Counted from the stretch's first letter, positions 25,805 to 35,144 are shown. The stretch: DNA of 64,000 nt from DASUPK01 sp963843085 (GCA_963843085.1 CAWJJG010000002.1:288247-352246), one strand, 5' to 3'. Numbers and translations are program-made. The notes: a model not told the origin generated them from the sequence alone.

Positions 25805-27163
25805 ATGACTGACTTCTCAGGACTCTCCATCCGAGGCACCATCGCCACCTCCGCCGATTCCGGCTGGGACGAGGCGCGGCAAGCGTGGAACCTCGCCGCC
25901 GATCAGCAGCCGGCCGCGGTCGCACTCGTCGAGAGCGCGGACGACGTCAGCAAGGTCATCCGGTTCGCTCGCGGAGGTGGCCTGCGGGTGGCGGGGCAGG
26001 GCACCGGACACGGTGCGGTCCCGCTCGGCTCGCTCGAGGGCGTGATCCTGATCAAGACCGGGCGGATGCGTGACGTCGTCATCGAGGGCGAGAGGGCCCG
26101 GGTCGAGGCCGGAGCGCTCGCGGAGGACGTGGCCGACGCGGCCATCAAGTCCGAGCGCTGCTCGATGCCGGGAACCTCGCCGAACGTCGGCGTGACCGGC
26201 TACACGCTGGGCGGAGGCCTCAGCTGGTTCGGCCGCAAGCACGGCTGGGCCTGCAACCGGGTCGCTGCGATCGAGGTCGTCACCGCCGATGGCGAGGCGC
26301 GGACCGCCGACGCCACCAGCGAGCCGGACCTCTTCTGGGCGCTGCGAGGCGGGGGCGGTGGGTTCGCGATCGTCACCGCGCTGCACGTCGAGCTCCTGCC
26401 GATCACCGAGGCCTACGCCGGCTCGATCCTGTTCCCCGCCGAGCTCACCAGGGACGGCCTGCGCGCCTACCGGGACTTCACCGCAGCCGCGCCCGAGGAG
26501 ATCGGGAGCCTGCTGCGGATGATGAACCTGCCGCCGCTGCCAGATGTCCCGGAGGAAATCCGGGGCAAGAAGTTCCTGGCGATCGCCGCGGCCGTGATCG
26601 GCAGCGAGGAGGAGGGGAAGGCGGCGATCGCGCCGCTGCGCGAGATCGGTGAGCCGATCATGGAAACCTTCGGGCAGATCCCGGCCCCCGGCCTGTCCCG
26701 CATCGCGATGGACCCCGAGCCGCCGGTGCCGGGGATGGGTCATCACGGCCTGCTGCGCGAGCTGCCGGATGAGGCGCTCGACGCCTTCTACGAGACGGGT
26801 GGCCCCGAGTCGGACTCGCCGTTGCTGGTCTCGGAGATCCGTCACATGGGCGGTGCGCTGGCTCGCCCGGCGGAGAACGGGGGCGCTCTCGACAAGCTCG
26901 ACGCCGAGTACGTGATGCTGGGCATCGGGATGCTGATGGACCCCCAGATGAAGGCCCCGATCACCGGGCAGCTCGACAGGATGAGCGAGGCGATGAAGCC
27001 CTGGTCGGCCGAGGGCGGTTATTACAACTACGCGGAGCGGCCCTGCGACGTCGATGCCATCCTCCCGGCCGCCACTTGCGAGCGCCTCTCGCAGGTCAAG
27101 CGGAGCTGGGACCCGGACGACGTCATTCTCGCGAACCACTCGGTGGCGCTGGCGACGGCGTAG
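25805..27163 (+). CDS. FAD-linked oxidoreductase, berberine-bridge family
   Basis: 452 residues. The PCMH-type FAD domain shows GQGTGHGAVPLGSLEG (the covalent-flavin His is expected in this loop), PGTSPNVGVTGYTLGGGLSWFGRKHG and LFWALRGGGGGFAIVTA. The C-terminal BBE segment YYNYAERPCDVDAILPAATCERLSQVKRSWDPDDVILAN is complete. Such enzymes oxidise alcohols, sugars or secondary metabolites and pass electrons to oxygen. No signal peptide is visible, so it is probably cytoplasmic. The substrate is unknown. Its last 41 bases overlap the convergent hydrolase gene. Confidence 0.92.
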   Translation: MTDFSGLSIRGTIATSADSGWDEARQAWNLAADQQPAAVALVESADDVSKVIRFARGGGLRVAGQGTGHGAVPLGSLEGVILIKTGRMRDVVIEGERARVEAGALAEDVADAAIKSERCSMPGTSPNVGVTGYTLGGGLSWFGRKHGWACNRVAAIEVVTADGEARTADATSEPDLFWALRGGGGGFAIVTALHVELLPITEAYAGSILFPAELTRDGLRAYRDFTAAAPEEIGSLLRMMNLPPLPDVPEEIRGKKFLAIAAAVIGSEEEGKAAIAPLREIGEPIMETFGQIPAPGLSRIAMDPEPPVPGMGHHGLLRELPDEALDAFYETGGPESDSPLLVSEIRHMGGALARPAENGGALDKLDAEYVMLGIGMLMDPQMKAPITGQLDRMSEAMKPWSAEGGYYNYAERPCDVDAILPAATCERLSQVKRSWDPDDVILANHSVALATA

Positions 27164-28106
27164 CGAGCCTCTGGCGACGCGGCGAGCGCGCGCCCACGAT
27201 CGCTCCCCATTCGGAATCCTCGATCAGGCCCGGCTCGGTCTCGTCGAGCCACTCCATCAGCGCGGCCGCGAGGCCGTCGGGATTCTCTAGATTCGGGAAG
27301 TGCGCAGCGCGCGGCAGGGTGACGAAGCGGCTGTTCGGGATCCGCTGGTGGGCGGCCAGGCCGTGCTCGATCGGGATCGTGTTGTCGCGGTCGCCCCAGA
27401 TGATCAGGGTGGGCAGCTCACCGAGCAGATAGAGGCGGTCCATGGCGCTGACGTGCTGTCCGCGGACGTCGATCACCGCGCGGAGGGTCTGCAGGAAGGC
27501 GCGCCTGGCTGCGGCCTCCTGGAGTGGGCGCATCGCGCGGGCGAGTGCCTGGAGATAGACGCCCTTCCGGCTGCCGCGCTCGCGCATTTGCAGGCCGGCG
27601 CTGTCGATGGCCTCGCGGACGCGGCGGTTGGCGACCAGCCAGATTCCCACGGCGGCGCCCGGCAGGGCGGCGCCGCGGAGCATGGGGCTGACCTCCTGAC
27701 CGAGCCCGCCGCTCGAGATCAGCGCAAGTCGCTCGACCCTCTGGGGGAACTGGTAGAAGAACTGCATCGCGATCCCGCCGCCGAGCGAGTGGCCCACGAT
27801 GGTGGCGCGCTCGATCCCGATCGTGGTCAGCAGGTCCCTGATGCTGCAGGCGTGGGCGCCGAGCGAGTAGTCGCCGCGGACCGCCGCCGAGTCGCCGTGG
27901 CCGAGCAGATCGGGGGCGATCACCGTGTAGCGCTCGGCAAGCTTCAGGGCGACCTTCTCCCAATGCTTGGAGGAGTTGACCATTCCGTGGATCAATACGA
28001 CCGGGGGGCCGTCGCCGGCGATGCGGTAGACGACCTGGTGGCCGTGGAGCTCGATCTCCCACTCGTCGAAGATCAGGCCTGGCGCTGGACCCCCTGGTTC
28101 AGGCAT
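27123..28106 (-). CDS. Alpha/beta hydrolase
   Basis: 327 residues. The oxyanion region VVLIHGMVNSSKHWEKVA, nucleophile elbow GHSLGGG, acid WGDRDNTIP and the C-terminal His in LPRAAHFPNLENPDG make a full catalytic set. This is the layout of epoxide-hydrolase/meta-cleavage-like enzymes. The last 30 residues are Pro/Ser/Arg-rich and lie in the overlap with the FAD gene. The substrate cannot be inferred. Confidence 0.92.
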   Translation of the reverse strand: MPEPGGPAPGLIFDEWEIELHGHQVVYRIAGDGPPVVLIHGMVNSSKHWEKVALKLAERYTVIAPDLLGHGDSAAVRGDYSLGAHACSIRDLLTTIGIERATIVGHSLGGGIAMQFFYQFPQRVERLALISSGGLGQEVSPMLRGAALPGAAVGIWLVANRRVREAIDSAGLQMRERGSRKGVYLQALARAMRPLQEAAARRAFLQTLRAVIDVRGQHVSAMDRLYLLGELPTLIIWGDRDNTIPIEHGLAAHQRIPNSRFVTLPRAAHFPNLENPDGLAAALMEWLDETEPGLIEDSEWGAIVGARSPRRQRLATPSPAPPSGSRE

Positions 28107-28530
28107 CCGCCCACACTAGACAACGTCAGGACGGGCCGAAGTCCTATGCGGCTTCGCCATGAGTCTGGGCCCGCTGCGGCCGCCCTCCGTAAGTCGCTTG
28201 GGACTTCGTCCTCCGCTCCGAAGGAGAGCGGCCTTGGGGCCCATACGAAGACCGACCGCCATCCATGGCGGCCGGTCTTTGCAAACAGGCCCCATCAGGA
28301 CGGGCAGGGGTACGTCTCAGGGGCCTTACTTGGGGGGTATGTAGTGGATCCAGGCGACGGGAGGCGCCTTGCGGCAAACGCCCGGACCCTATGAGCCGAG
28401 AGGCGGCGTTGGGCGTCCGGCCCAGCACCAATTCTCCCGACCCGCGGAGTATCGATGCGGGCGGGGGCATAGGCAATACCCAAAACTTGGTCGATCCTCC
28501 GAAGTCACTACAAACTGGCCAAGCGTTCGC
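28107..28530. other. Gene-free region with a long hairpin
   Basis: No convincing gene is present in these 424 bases. At 28248-28279 a long hairpin pairs AAGACCG and CCGCCAT with ATGGCGG and CGGTCTT, with TTT on the plus side. The 28141-28240 part is rich in short CG-rich repeats (GGCCGC, GGACTTCGTCC). A small RNA or decayed sequence is possible. I recognise no named RNA family here. Confidence 0.4.
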
Positions 28531-29463
28531 TCACGCGGGGGCCATCGCGGCCGAGAGCGCGGACCCGTGCAGGATGTCGAGCTCGGAGACCTCCACCTCC
28601 TGCAGCCCGAAGGCGCGCATGACCTGGACGAGGATCACCGTTCCGGCGACTATCGTCGGGGCGCGGCCGGGGTGCAGTCCGGGCACGCGGAGTCGCTCGG
28701 CGAGTGGCAGCGAGGAGAGCCGGCTCAGCATCCGCTGGACTCTGGTTATCCCGAGCCGGTAGCCGTGAACACGGCCGGCGTCGTACGGCTCGAGGGACTG
28801 GTCGATGGCGGCGAGCGACGTCGGGGTTCCGGCCACGGCGAGGGCCCGGACCGGCGGGCCGTCCGGCTGCGCTGCGGTCGCCTGCTCGATCAGCCTGCGG
28901 ATGTCGGTAGCCAGATGCTCGAGCTCATGCGGGTCCGGCGGGTCCGAGGTGAGGTGGCGCTCCGAATGGCGAATCGTCCCGGCCTGAAGTGACGTATAAA
29001 ACCCGACCTCGCGGCCGGTCCCGACGATCAGCTCGGTTGAGCCGCCGCCGATGTCGAAGACGAGCGTGGGACCCGAGGTCGGCCTGTGGGCGGTGGCGCC
29101 GTGGTAGGTGAGGTGGGCCTCCTCCTCGCCGGTGAGGATGCGCGCGTCGAGCTCGAACCGCTCCCGGAGCTCCGCGATGAAGGCGTCCCCGTTGGCGGCA
29201 TCCCGGACGGCGCTGGTGGCGATCGCCATCACCCGCTCGGCGCCCATCTCCTCGTAGCGCGCCTTGTAGCCGGAGATCGCCTCGCAGACATCCTCGACGG
29301 CGTCCGAGCAGATGGTCGCGGTGTGGTCGACGCCGCGGCCCATGTTGGTGACGGTCGTCCGTCGCTCGATCTCGTAGACGCTGCCGCCGTCGACGTCGGC
29401 GATCAACAGCCTCGTCGAGTTGGTGCCGATGTCGATTACCGCAACGCGCATCGCGACGTCCAT
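28531..29463 (-). CDS. Ppx/GppA exopolyphosphatase family protein
   Basis: 310 residues from ATG 29463, which has GGGG about eight bases upstream; 29451 (MRVAVIDIG) is the alternative. The actin-like ATPase fold is seen in AVIDIGTNSTRLLIADVDGG, ATSAVRDAANGDAFI and DIGGGSTELIVG. Enzymes of this size hydrolyse polyphosphate or pppGpp, linking phosphate storage and stringent response. The short actinobacterial form lacks the C-terminal HD domain of E. coli Ppx. It lies 57 bases from the CAP gene on the same strand. Confidence 0.9.
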   Translation of the reverse strand: MDVAMRVAVIDIGTNSTRLLIADVDGGSVYEIERRTTVTNMGRGVDHTATICSDAVEDVCEAISGYKARYEEMGAERVMAIATSAVRDAANGDAFIAELRERFELDARILTGEEEAHLTYHGATAHRPTSGPTLVFDIGGGSTELIVGTGREVGFYTSLQAGTIRHSERHLTSDPPDPHELEHLATDIRRLIEQATAAQPDGPPVRALAVAGTPTSLAAIDQSLEPYDAGRVHGYRLGITRVQRMLSRLSSLPLAERLRVPGLHPGRAPTIVAGTVILVQVMRAFGLQEVEVSELDILHGSALSAAMAPA

Positions 29464-29519
29464 GTCCGATCCCCGAGCACCGCGTCGCATCCTACTCGCG
29501 AGCATGGGGGTGCGTTATC

Positions 29520-30056
29520 TCATCCCTTCCGGAATCCGAAAACGGCGGTGAAGGTCTCCGCCTCCCGGTCTATGCCGGCGACCGGCGAGCCGTCCACGAT
29601 CCCGATGCCGACCTGCCGGAATCGGCGGGTGAGGATGATGGAGCGGTGCTCGGCGCTCTTCATCCAGCCGCGCACGACATGCCGAGGGGTGGCGGCCCCA
29701 CCCGTCGCCCATTCGAGGTTCTCGCCGATCCCCCAGGTGCGGGCCCCGACCGTGTAGCCGGCATTGACCGCGCGAGAGGCCGGCGTGCCGTCGCCCTCAT
29801 GGGAGAAGAAGTTCTGCGAGACCATGGCGCCGGAGTGCTCCGCAGCGGCGGCGTTCAGCGGGATGCTCCCGCGCACCGGGCGGAGGTGGTTGCGGCGGCG
29901 CTGCTTGTTGATCAGGCAGGTCACCGCGGCCTGGGCGTCGGCGATCGGCTGACCTCCCGGCGGCCGATTCGTTCCGGTGCAGGCAGCCGCGGGCGTGACA
30001 AGGATTGGGAGCAGCGCCGCGAGTGCGAGCCCCGCTGCTATAGCCGTCTTGCGCAT
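29520..30056 (-). CDS. Secreted CAP-domain (SCP/PR-1) protein under c-di-AMP riboswitch
   Basis: 178 residues with a signal peptide (about 1-26, ending TPAAAC). The CAP fold shows AVTCLINKQRRRNHL, LNAAAAEHSGAMVSQNFFSHEGDGTP, the GENLEWATGG segment and RGWMKSAEHRSIIL, with the paired histidines and glutamates of the cavity. Bacterial CAP proteins are extracellular and often wall- or lipid-associated; an exact activity is not known. A ydaO-type aptamer fills its leader, so expression should fall when c-di-AMP is high. Confidence 0.9.
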   Translation of the reverse strand: MRKTAIAAGLALAALLPILVTPAAACTGTNRPPGGQPIADAQAAVTCLINKQRRRNHLRPVRGSIPLNAAAAEHSGAMVSQNFFSHEGDGTPASRAVNAGYTVGARTWGIGENLEWATGGAATPRHVVRGWMKSAEHRSIILTRRFRQVGIGIVDGSPVAGIDREAETFTAVFGFRKG

Positions 30057-30073
30057 GCTGACCTCTCTGTCGA

Positions 30074-30197
30074 GTGCTTCCGGGGTTAGCTGACGGGCTC
30101 GCGCGGAAGAGACGCGCTATACGCTGTATTCGGCAATTCGCCCCTGGAACCTTTGGGTTCCCCGGTCGTCAGGCACGTGCGCCTGACGATTAAGCAG
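30074..30197 (-). promoter_or_regulatory. ydaO/yuaA c-di-AMP riboswitch (copy 1)
   Basis: On the minus strand the leader contains GACCGGGGAACCC, GGGGCGAA, and then the diagnostic GAGCCCGTCAGCTAACCCCG followed by GAAGCAC. The order and spacing match the ydaO aptamer. The 3' P1 strand ends 18 bases before the CAP gene start. A hairpin GTCAGGC/GCCTGAC forms the variable P2 arm. Confidence 0.88.
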
Positions 30198-30284
30198 GTC
30201 TATGAAGCGCGAAAACTTAGCAGCCGGATCGGCCGCCGAGCACTTTGCGCTTCGCGAATCGCGCGGTAAACTCGCTCATACCGA

Positions 30285-30358
<74 letters not shown>

Positions 30359-30379
30359 TGTCTCTCACTACCACCAGAG

Positions 30380-30405
30380 AGCCCTCCTCCGGGAGGGCTT
30401 TCTGC
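30380..30405 (+). terminator. Terminator of tRNA-fMet
   Basis: Stem AGCCCTCC/GGAGGGCT with loop TCCG, followed by TTCTGCTTCT. It also faces the end of the cyclase gene at 30435. Confidence 0.85.
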
Positions 30406-30434
30406 TTCTCGAACGCATTGGCGAACTGCGCGCA

Positions 30435-31760
30435 TCAAGCGAGCGCGTAGATCTGCCAGTCCTCGGGGATGCCCTTGAGCTTGCGGGTACCGCGGTCTGT
30501 GAACTCGAGGCCTGAGCCGGCGGTCAGGTCGCGGACGGTGCGCGAGACGAGCACCTCGTCATCGCCGGCCTCACCCATCACACGGGCCGCGACGTGGACG
30601 GCGAGCCCGGCGATGTCGTCACCCTGCAGTTCGATCTCACCGACGTGCATGCCGGCCCGCGATGTCAGGTGGTCAGCCGCGAGTGCGTCGAGGATCCAGC
30701 GCGCCGCCTGGGCGCCGCGCGCAGGACCCGTGAAGGTGGCCAGCACGCCGTCGCCGGTGGTCTTGACCAGCCGCCCGTCGAACCGCTCGAGCCCTTCCTT
30801 CACAATCTGGGCGTGCCGGTCGAGCTGGGCGCTCCAGGCGGCGTCTCCGAGTTGCGCGAGCTTGTCGGTCGACCCGACGATGTCGGTGAAAAGGACCGTG
30901 GCGAGTACACGCTCGGTACGGGCGGCGGGTGGCGGCGCGCCAACGAAGGCGCGAATCCGTTCCAGGATCTCGGCGGTGTCTCCGAGCCAGGGCAGGTGCT
31001 GGTCCCCCGGGAGTTCGACATAGGTGGCGTGCGAGATCTGATCCGCGACGACGCGCGCGGCCTTCACCGGCAGCACACGGTCACCGGTCCGCTGGAGCAC
31101 GAGCACCGGCTGGTGGATCGCCTCGAGCACGTCCCACGCGGTCAGACCCTCCTCGATCGCCGACATGTAGCGACGCGCGACGGAGGGAGTGGCACAGGCT
31201 CGCTGGAGCCGGCCCCAGGCCTTGTCGGCGTCCGCCACACCGGGAAGCCAGCGATCTCCGTCGCGCCCCTCGCCCCAGTGTGCGGCCGTACCGTGGATGA
31301 ATTCGCGCCAATCGTTGAATTCGGCGTCCGTCATCTCACCCTGCGCACGCCGGTCGAAGCCGCCGGCGGTCGCGTTCAGCAACACAAGGCGTTCGATCCG
31401 TTTCGGATGAGCGGCCGCCGCCAAGCACGCCGTCACACCGCCCTCGGAGATCGCGACCACCGTAGGGCGCTCAAGGCGCGCAGCGTCCATGAGCGCGATC
31501 AGCTGGTCGACGCGGACCTCGGCCGACGGCGTCGCGTCGACGGGGTCGGAGGCTCCTGTGCCCGGCTTGTCGTACACGGCGACACGGGCGAAGCCCGCGA
31601 GCTCGGAGAAGAATGCGCGCGGCTCGGGGTGCTCCCAGAATTGGTCCACATTCGATACCCAGCCGGGAATGAACAGGATCTCGGCCGGGCCGTCGCCGAA
31701 CATCTGCCAGGCGATGTTGACGCCTTCGTGCTCGAGATAGTGCGTCTGAGGAGCTTCCAT
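30435..31760 (-). CDS. Alpha/beta hydrolase - class III adenylate cyclase fusion
   Basis: 441 residues from ATG 31760. Residues about 10-275 are an alpha/beta hydrolase: ILFIPGWVSNVDQFW, nucleophile elbow AISEGG (Ser105), and GDQHLPWLGD near the end. Residues about 283-441 are a class III nucleotide cyclase with metal aspartates in VLFTDIVGSTDK (Asp293) and KTTGDGVLATF (Asp337), and the C-terminal GTRKLKGIPEDWQIYAL. It would make cAMP, perhaps in response to a ligand handled by the hydrolase domain. This architecture occurs in mycobacteria and other actinobacteria. No output gene is adjacent; a Crp/Fnr gene lies 15 kb away. Confidence 0.9.
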   Translation of the reverse strand: MEAPQTHYLEHEGVNIAWQMFGDGPAEILFIPGWVSNVDQFWEHPEPRAFFSELAGFARVAVYDKPGTGASDPVDATPSAEVRVDQLIALMDAARLERPTVVAISEGGVTACLAAAAHPKRIERLVLLNATAGGFDRRAQGEMTDAEFNDWREFIHGTAAHWGEGRDGDRWLPGVADADKAWGRLQRACATPSVARRYMSAIEEGLTAWDVLEAIHQPVLVLQRTGDRVLPVKAARVVADQISHATYVELPGDQHLPWLGDTAEILERIRAFVGAPPPAARTERVLATVLFTDIVGSTDKLAQLGDAAWSAQLDRHAQIVKEGLERFDGRLVKTTGDGVLATFTGPARGAQAARWILDALAADHLTSRAGMHVGEIELQGDDIAGLAVHVAARVMGEAGDDEVLVSRTVRDLTAGSGLEFTDRGTRKLKGIPEDWQIYALA

Positions 31761-31842
31761 GCGGTGGTTTCTACTACGTCCATTGCGACCCATCTAGGCC
31801 TCGGATAGGGTCGCCGCACCTAGGGGAACCAGAAAGGAACCC

Positions 31843-32127
31843 ATGTACATCGTCGTTCGGAAATACGCCGGCGCAGGCGCGTCTGAGCTGATGGACACGA
31901 TCGAACAGAACAGCGATGCCGTAAAGGAGGTCATCTCCGGCACTCCGGGCTTCGTCAGCTATGCGGCCTTCCGGGAGGGCGACGGGGGGATGACGATCAC
32001 CGCCTGCCAGGACAAGGCTGGGGTCGACGAGTCCTCGGAGCGCGCCGCCGCCTGGGTCAAGGAGAACCACACCGCCGACGTGGATCCCCCCGAGATCACT
32101 GAGGGACCGGTGTTCATCCAGTTCTGA
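31843..32127 (+). CDS. Small monooxygenase-like (ABM fold) protein
   Basis: 94 residues. YIVVRKYAGAGASELMDTIEQNSDAVKEVISGTPGFVSYAAFREGDGGMTITACQDKAGVDES has the rhythm of ferredoxin-like dimeric alpha/beta-barrel proteins related to antibiotic biosynthesis monooxygenases. No catalytic residue can be assigned. AGAAAGGA precedes the ATG, and a strong terminator follows at 32172, so it is a single-gene transcript. Confidence 0.75.
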   Translation: MYIVVRKYAGAGASELMDTIEQNSDAVKEVISGTPGFVSYAAFREGDGGMTITACQDKAGVDESSERAAAWVKENHTADVDPPEITEGPVFIQF

Positions 32128-32171
32128 GCCGCTGGGCTCGACGAAGCAAGGCAGATAGCGCCGTTCGCAAG

Positions 32172-32194
32172 AGGGCCGCAGATGCGGCCCTTTT
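32172..32194 (+). terminator. Intrinsic terminator
   Basis: Stem AGGGCCGC/GCGGCCCT, loop AGAT, then TTTT. It ends the 31843 transcript and faces the ABC permease end. Confidence 0.88.
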
Positions 32195-32236
32195 GGTTTC
32201 CGGATCAGCGCATCATGGCGGCGTGATTTCGTGGCG

Positions 32237-33008
32237 TCAGGCGATCCGGGGCGTCCACCTGAAGGTTCTCGTCGCAAGAGCCAACCCCGTGATTCCCCAA
32301 ATGGCCACGATCAGTAGATGATCGACGGCGATCCCGCTTCCGTGTGTCGCTACGAATGGCTCCAGTAGCGCCTGCGAGAGGTGGCGGATCGGGAACAGGT
32401 CGGCGACGTGGCGGAGGAACGGCGGGATCTGGCTCTCGGGCACGAACACACCTGAGATGAAGTAGAGCGGCAGGACCATCAGGTTCGTCGCCGGCGCGGC
32501 GGCATCGGCCGCGCGGATCAGCGTCGAGACCGCGAAGCTCGAGACAGCAGAACGAGGCGGCCCCGATGACCACGGCGACGATCAGCCCCGGCATGGTTGA
32601 GCCGGGAAGCTCGACTCCGTATCCAAGCCTCCCGATCGCCAGCAGAAGCCCCGACATCGCCAGTGCGACGAGGACGCCAACCGCAGCCCTGCTCGCGATC
32701 ACCACGCCGGCGGGGACAGGCGTGGCGCGGGCCCGCTTCAGCACACCCGCCTCGCGCTGGGTGACGATCGCGACCGTCAGGTTGACGAAGCTCGCCGAGA
32801 TGATCCCGAGGGTCATGATCCCCGGCACGTAATAGGTCGTGAGCTTGATCGCGCGGCCATCGACGATCGTCGAACCTTTGAAGATCGCGGCGAAGATCAC
32901 CAGGAAGACAATCGGCAGCGCGATGGTGAAGGTCCGCGACTGCGGGTTCCGCCAAAAGACCATGAGGTCGGAGCGAAACTGGGTGGCGAGGAGGTGCCGG
33001 CCGATCAC
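32237..33008 (-). pseudogene. ABC-2 type permease, frameshifted
   Basis: Membrane subunit of an exporter, paired with the ATPase gene upstream (GTG 33008 overlaps the ATPase stop by four bases). The first frame gives FRSDLMVFWRNPQSRTF and four helices to ASFCC. The matching second half, VSTLIRAADAAAPATN, MVLPLYFISGVFVPESQIPPF and the terminal helix, lies in the next frame. The switch is at about 32536-32545 (CTCGAGCTTC), where one extra base would explain it. If the base is an error, the gene is intact (about 256 residues). Both genes of the pair are broken, which supports either decay or poor local consensus. Confidence 0.7.
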
Positions 33009-33951
33009 AGGTCTCGCTCCGTCGTCTCGGTCAGCCGCAGGTAGACGTCCTCCAGCGTCGGCCTGCCCACGGTCAGGTCTGTCAGCTCGCAAGCATGCTC
33101 CAGCGCCCAGGCCCCGAGGTCGTGCAGCGCCCGCGCCGGATGCTCGCTTTGCAGGTGCAGGCGTCCGTCACGCGCCTCGGCGCGGACGGCGAGCTCAGCC
33201 GGCAGGGAGCCGATATCGACCCCGTGCGGCGGCGTGAACGAGATGTCGCTCGGGGCCTTGTCGCGGCCGCCGAGCGTCTCCGGCGTGCCCTCGGAGACGA
33301 TCCGGCCTGCGGAGATCACCGCCAGGCGATCGGCGAGCGCCTGTGCTTCCTCCATGTAGTGGGTGGTGAGAAACACCGTCTTACCGAGGTCGCGGAGGTT
33401 CGAGATCACCTCCCATGCGTGGTGACGAGCCGCGGGATCGAATCCGGTGGTGGGCTCATCCAGGAAGACGAGCTCTGGATCGCCGATCAGCGCCAGCGCC
33501 ACGTCCAGGCGACGCTGCTGTCCGCCCGAGAGGCGCATCGCTCGCGAATCCCGGTCGTCCTCCAGGCCGACGAGCTCGATCGTCTCTCCGACCGGCCGCG
33601 GCCGCGGGTAGTAGCTGGCGTAGAGCTCGAGCAACTCGCCCACGGTGAGCTCGCCCGGCATCGTGCAGCTCTGCAGGACCACCCCGATCCGCGAGTGCCA
33701 TTCCCGGCTCGCGCCCTGCGGGTCCTCGCCGAGCACGGTCACCGTGCCGCCGGTACGCGTGCGGTATCCCTCGAGGATCTCCACGGTGACGGTCTTTCCG
33801 GCGCCGTTGGGTCCAGGAAAGCGAAGATCTCGCCTGCGTGGATCTCGAGGTCGATGCCTCGCACCACCTCCCGGTCCCCATAGGACTTACGCAGACCCCG
33901 GACGCTGATGACAGGCTCGCCCCTGGTACTCGGGCTCACGGGCGCGTCCAT
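33005..33951 (-). pseudogene. ABC transporter ATPase, frameshifted inside Walker A
   Basis: About 314 residues if repaired. The start is ATG 33951 (MDAPVSPSTRGEPVISVRG). Frame one reads LRKSYGDREVVRGIDLEIHAGEIFAFL, then breaks where GPNGAGKT is expected. The rest (EILEGYRTRTGGTV, the RLSGGQQRR signature, LVFLDEPTTGFDP Walker B and TTHYMEEAQ) continues in the other frame from about 33807. One missing base in the run TGGACCCAACGG restores Walker A exactly. The family exports drugs or lipids (DrrA-like). A sequencing deletion is more likely than a mutation this precisely reversible, but reads must decide. Confidence 0.75.
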
Positions 33952-34061
33952 GCTTGCCGCGTTTGTCACGGGTCTTATTGAAGCCGCAACAGGGGTGCAG
34001 CGGGCGCTGCTAACCGGTTCGCTGGAAACCGGCATACGGAGGCCACTAGGCTGACCTCGGA

Positions 34062-35144
34062 ATGGCCCTCGACGACCGGTTGGACCTGTACGAGGTGAAG
34101 GCGCAGTTCGAGCGCTTCACCGAATGGCTCGACCTGGGGGAGATCGTCGCCGACCTGGGATTCCTGCGGCGGGCGCGACGAACGTTGCTGCCTCTTCCGC
34201 TGATCGACCGACCTGCGCCGATTGACCCCTCGGCGCACGTGCAGCCGTTCCGCTCGCGACCGGTGCCGGAGCTTCAGGGCAAGCGGATCGCCCTGGTGGC
34301 CTCGGGGGGCGGCGGGGCGGCCGTGGCCCTCGCGGGCGTCAAACGCGCCTTCGAGGAGGCGGGAGTCGAGCCGGCCGAGATCATTGGGTGCTCCGGCGGC
34401 GCGATCTGGGGCTCGATGTGGGCGGCGGGGATGAGCTCCGATGAGATGACGAGCTTCTCGCTCTCCTGGCGGCCCGAGGACTACCTGGACATCCAGTGGC
34501 TGAAGCTGCCGCGATTCGCCCTCTCGGCGCTCCGAGGGTTCACGGGGCTGGCGAAGGGGGAGGCGATCGAACGCCTCTTCGACGCTCGCCTGACGAGGAT
34601 GCCGTGCGGGGAGGCGCCGATTCCGATCACGACCATCGTCTACAACATGGACCTCGGCAGGGTCGAGTACTTCGGGTCGAGGCGCACGCCCGAGGTCACC
34701 ATCGGCCACCTCGTCCGGGTTGCGATCGCGCTGCCCCTGTTCATCGAGTCGGTTTCCGTACGCGGCCATCTCTACGTGGACGGGGGGATCATCGAGAACT
34801 GGCCGGCACAGCCGGCGATCGAAGCCGGTGACCGCTTCGACCACGTGATCGGCGTCAACCTGATGCTGCCCAAGAGCTTCGAGCCCCGGGATATAAGCGG
34901 CTGGCCGGATAGGACCGGCGGCCTGCTGCAGGCAAGCCGACAGCTGCAGCAGGGCTACCACCTCGAACTAGCGCGGCGGGCGAAGGACGAGCTGGGGGAG
35001 AAGCTGAAGCTGATCGAGCCGATCGACGAAGCGGAGATCCGAGGCGTCTCGTTCTACGACCTGTTCCTGGATCGGACCCAGTGGCCGCGGCTGATCCGGC
35101 AGGGCTACGAGTCGGCGACCCAGGTGCTGCAGAGCTTCCGCTGA
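34062..35144 (+). CDS. Patatin-like phospholipase
   Basis: 360 residues. The oxyanion loop is SGGGGAAVA, the nucleophile elbow GCSGG (Ser111), and the catalytic Asp is in YVDGG (Asp239), giving the Ser-Asp dyad of patatins. A 70-residue N-terminal helical region precedes the domain. It would release fatty acids from lipids at the membrane. It is divergent from the broken ABC genes and followed by a SCP2-hydrolase gene and a glycerophosphodiesterase, so the three may form a lipid-turnover group. Confidence 0.9.
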   Translation: MALDDRLDLYEVKAQFERFTEWLDLGEIVADLGFLRRARRTLLPLPLIDRPAPIDPSAHVQPFRSRPVPELQGKRIALVASGGGGAAVALAGVKRAFEEAGVEPAEIIGCSGGAIWGSMWAAGMSSDEMTSFSLSWRPEDYLDIQWLKLPRFALSALRGFTGLAKGEAIERLFDARLTRMPCGEAPIPITTIVYNMDLGRVEYFGSRRTPEVTIGHLVRVAIALPLFIESVSVRGHLYVDGGIIENWPAQPAIEAGDRFDHVIGVNLMLPKSFEPRDISGWPDRTGGLLQASRQLQQGYHLELARRAKDELGEKLKLIEPIDEAEIRGVSFYDLFLDRTQWPRLIRQGYESATQVLQSFR

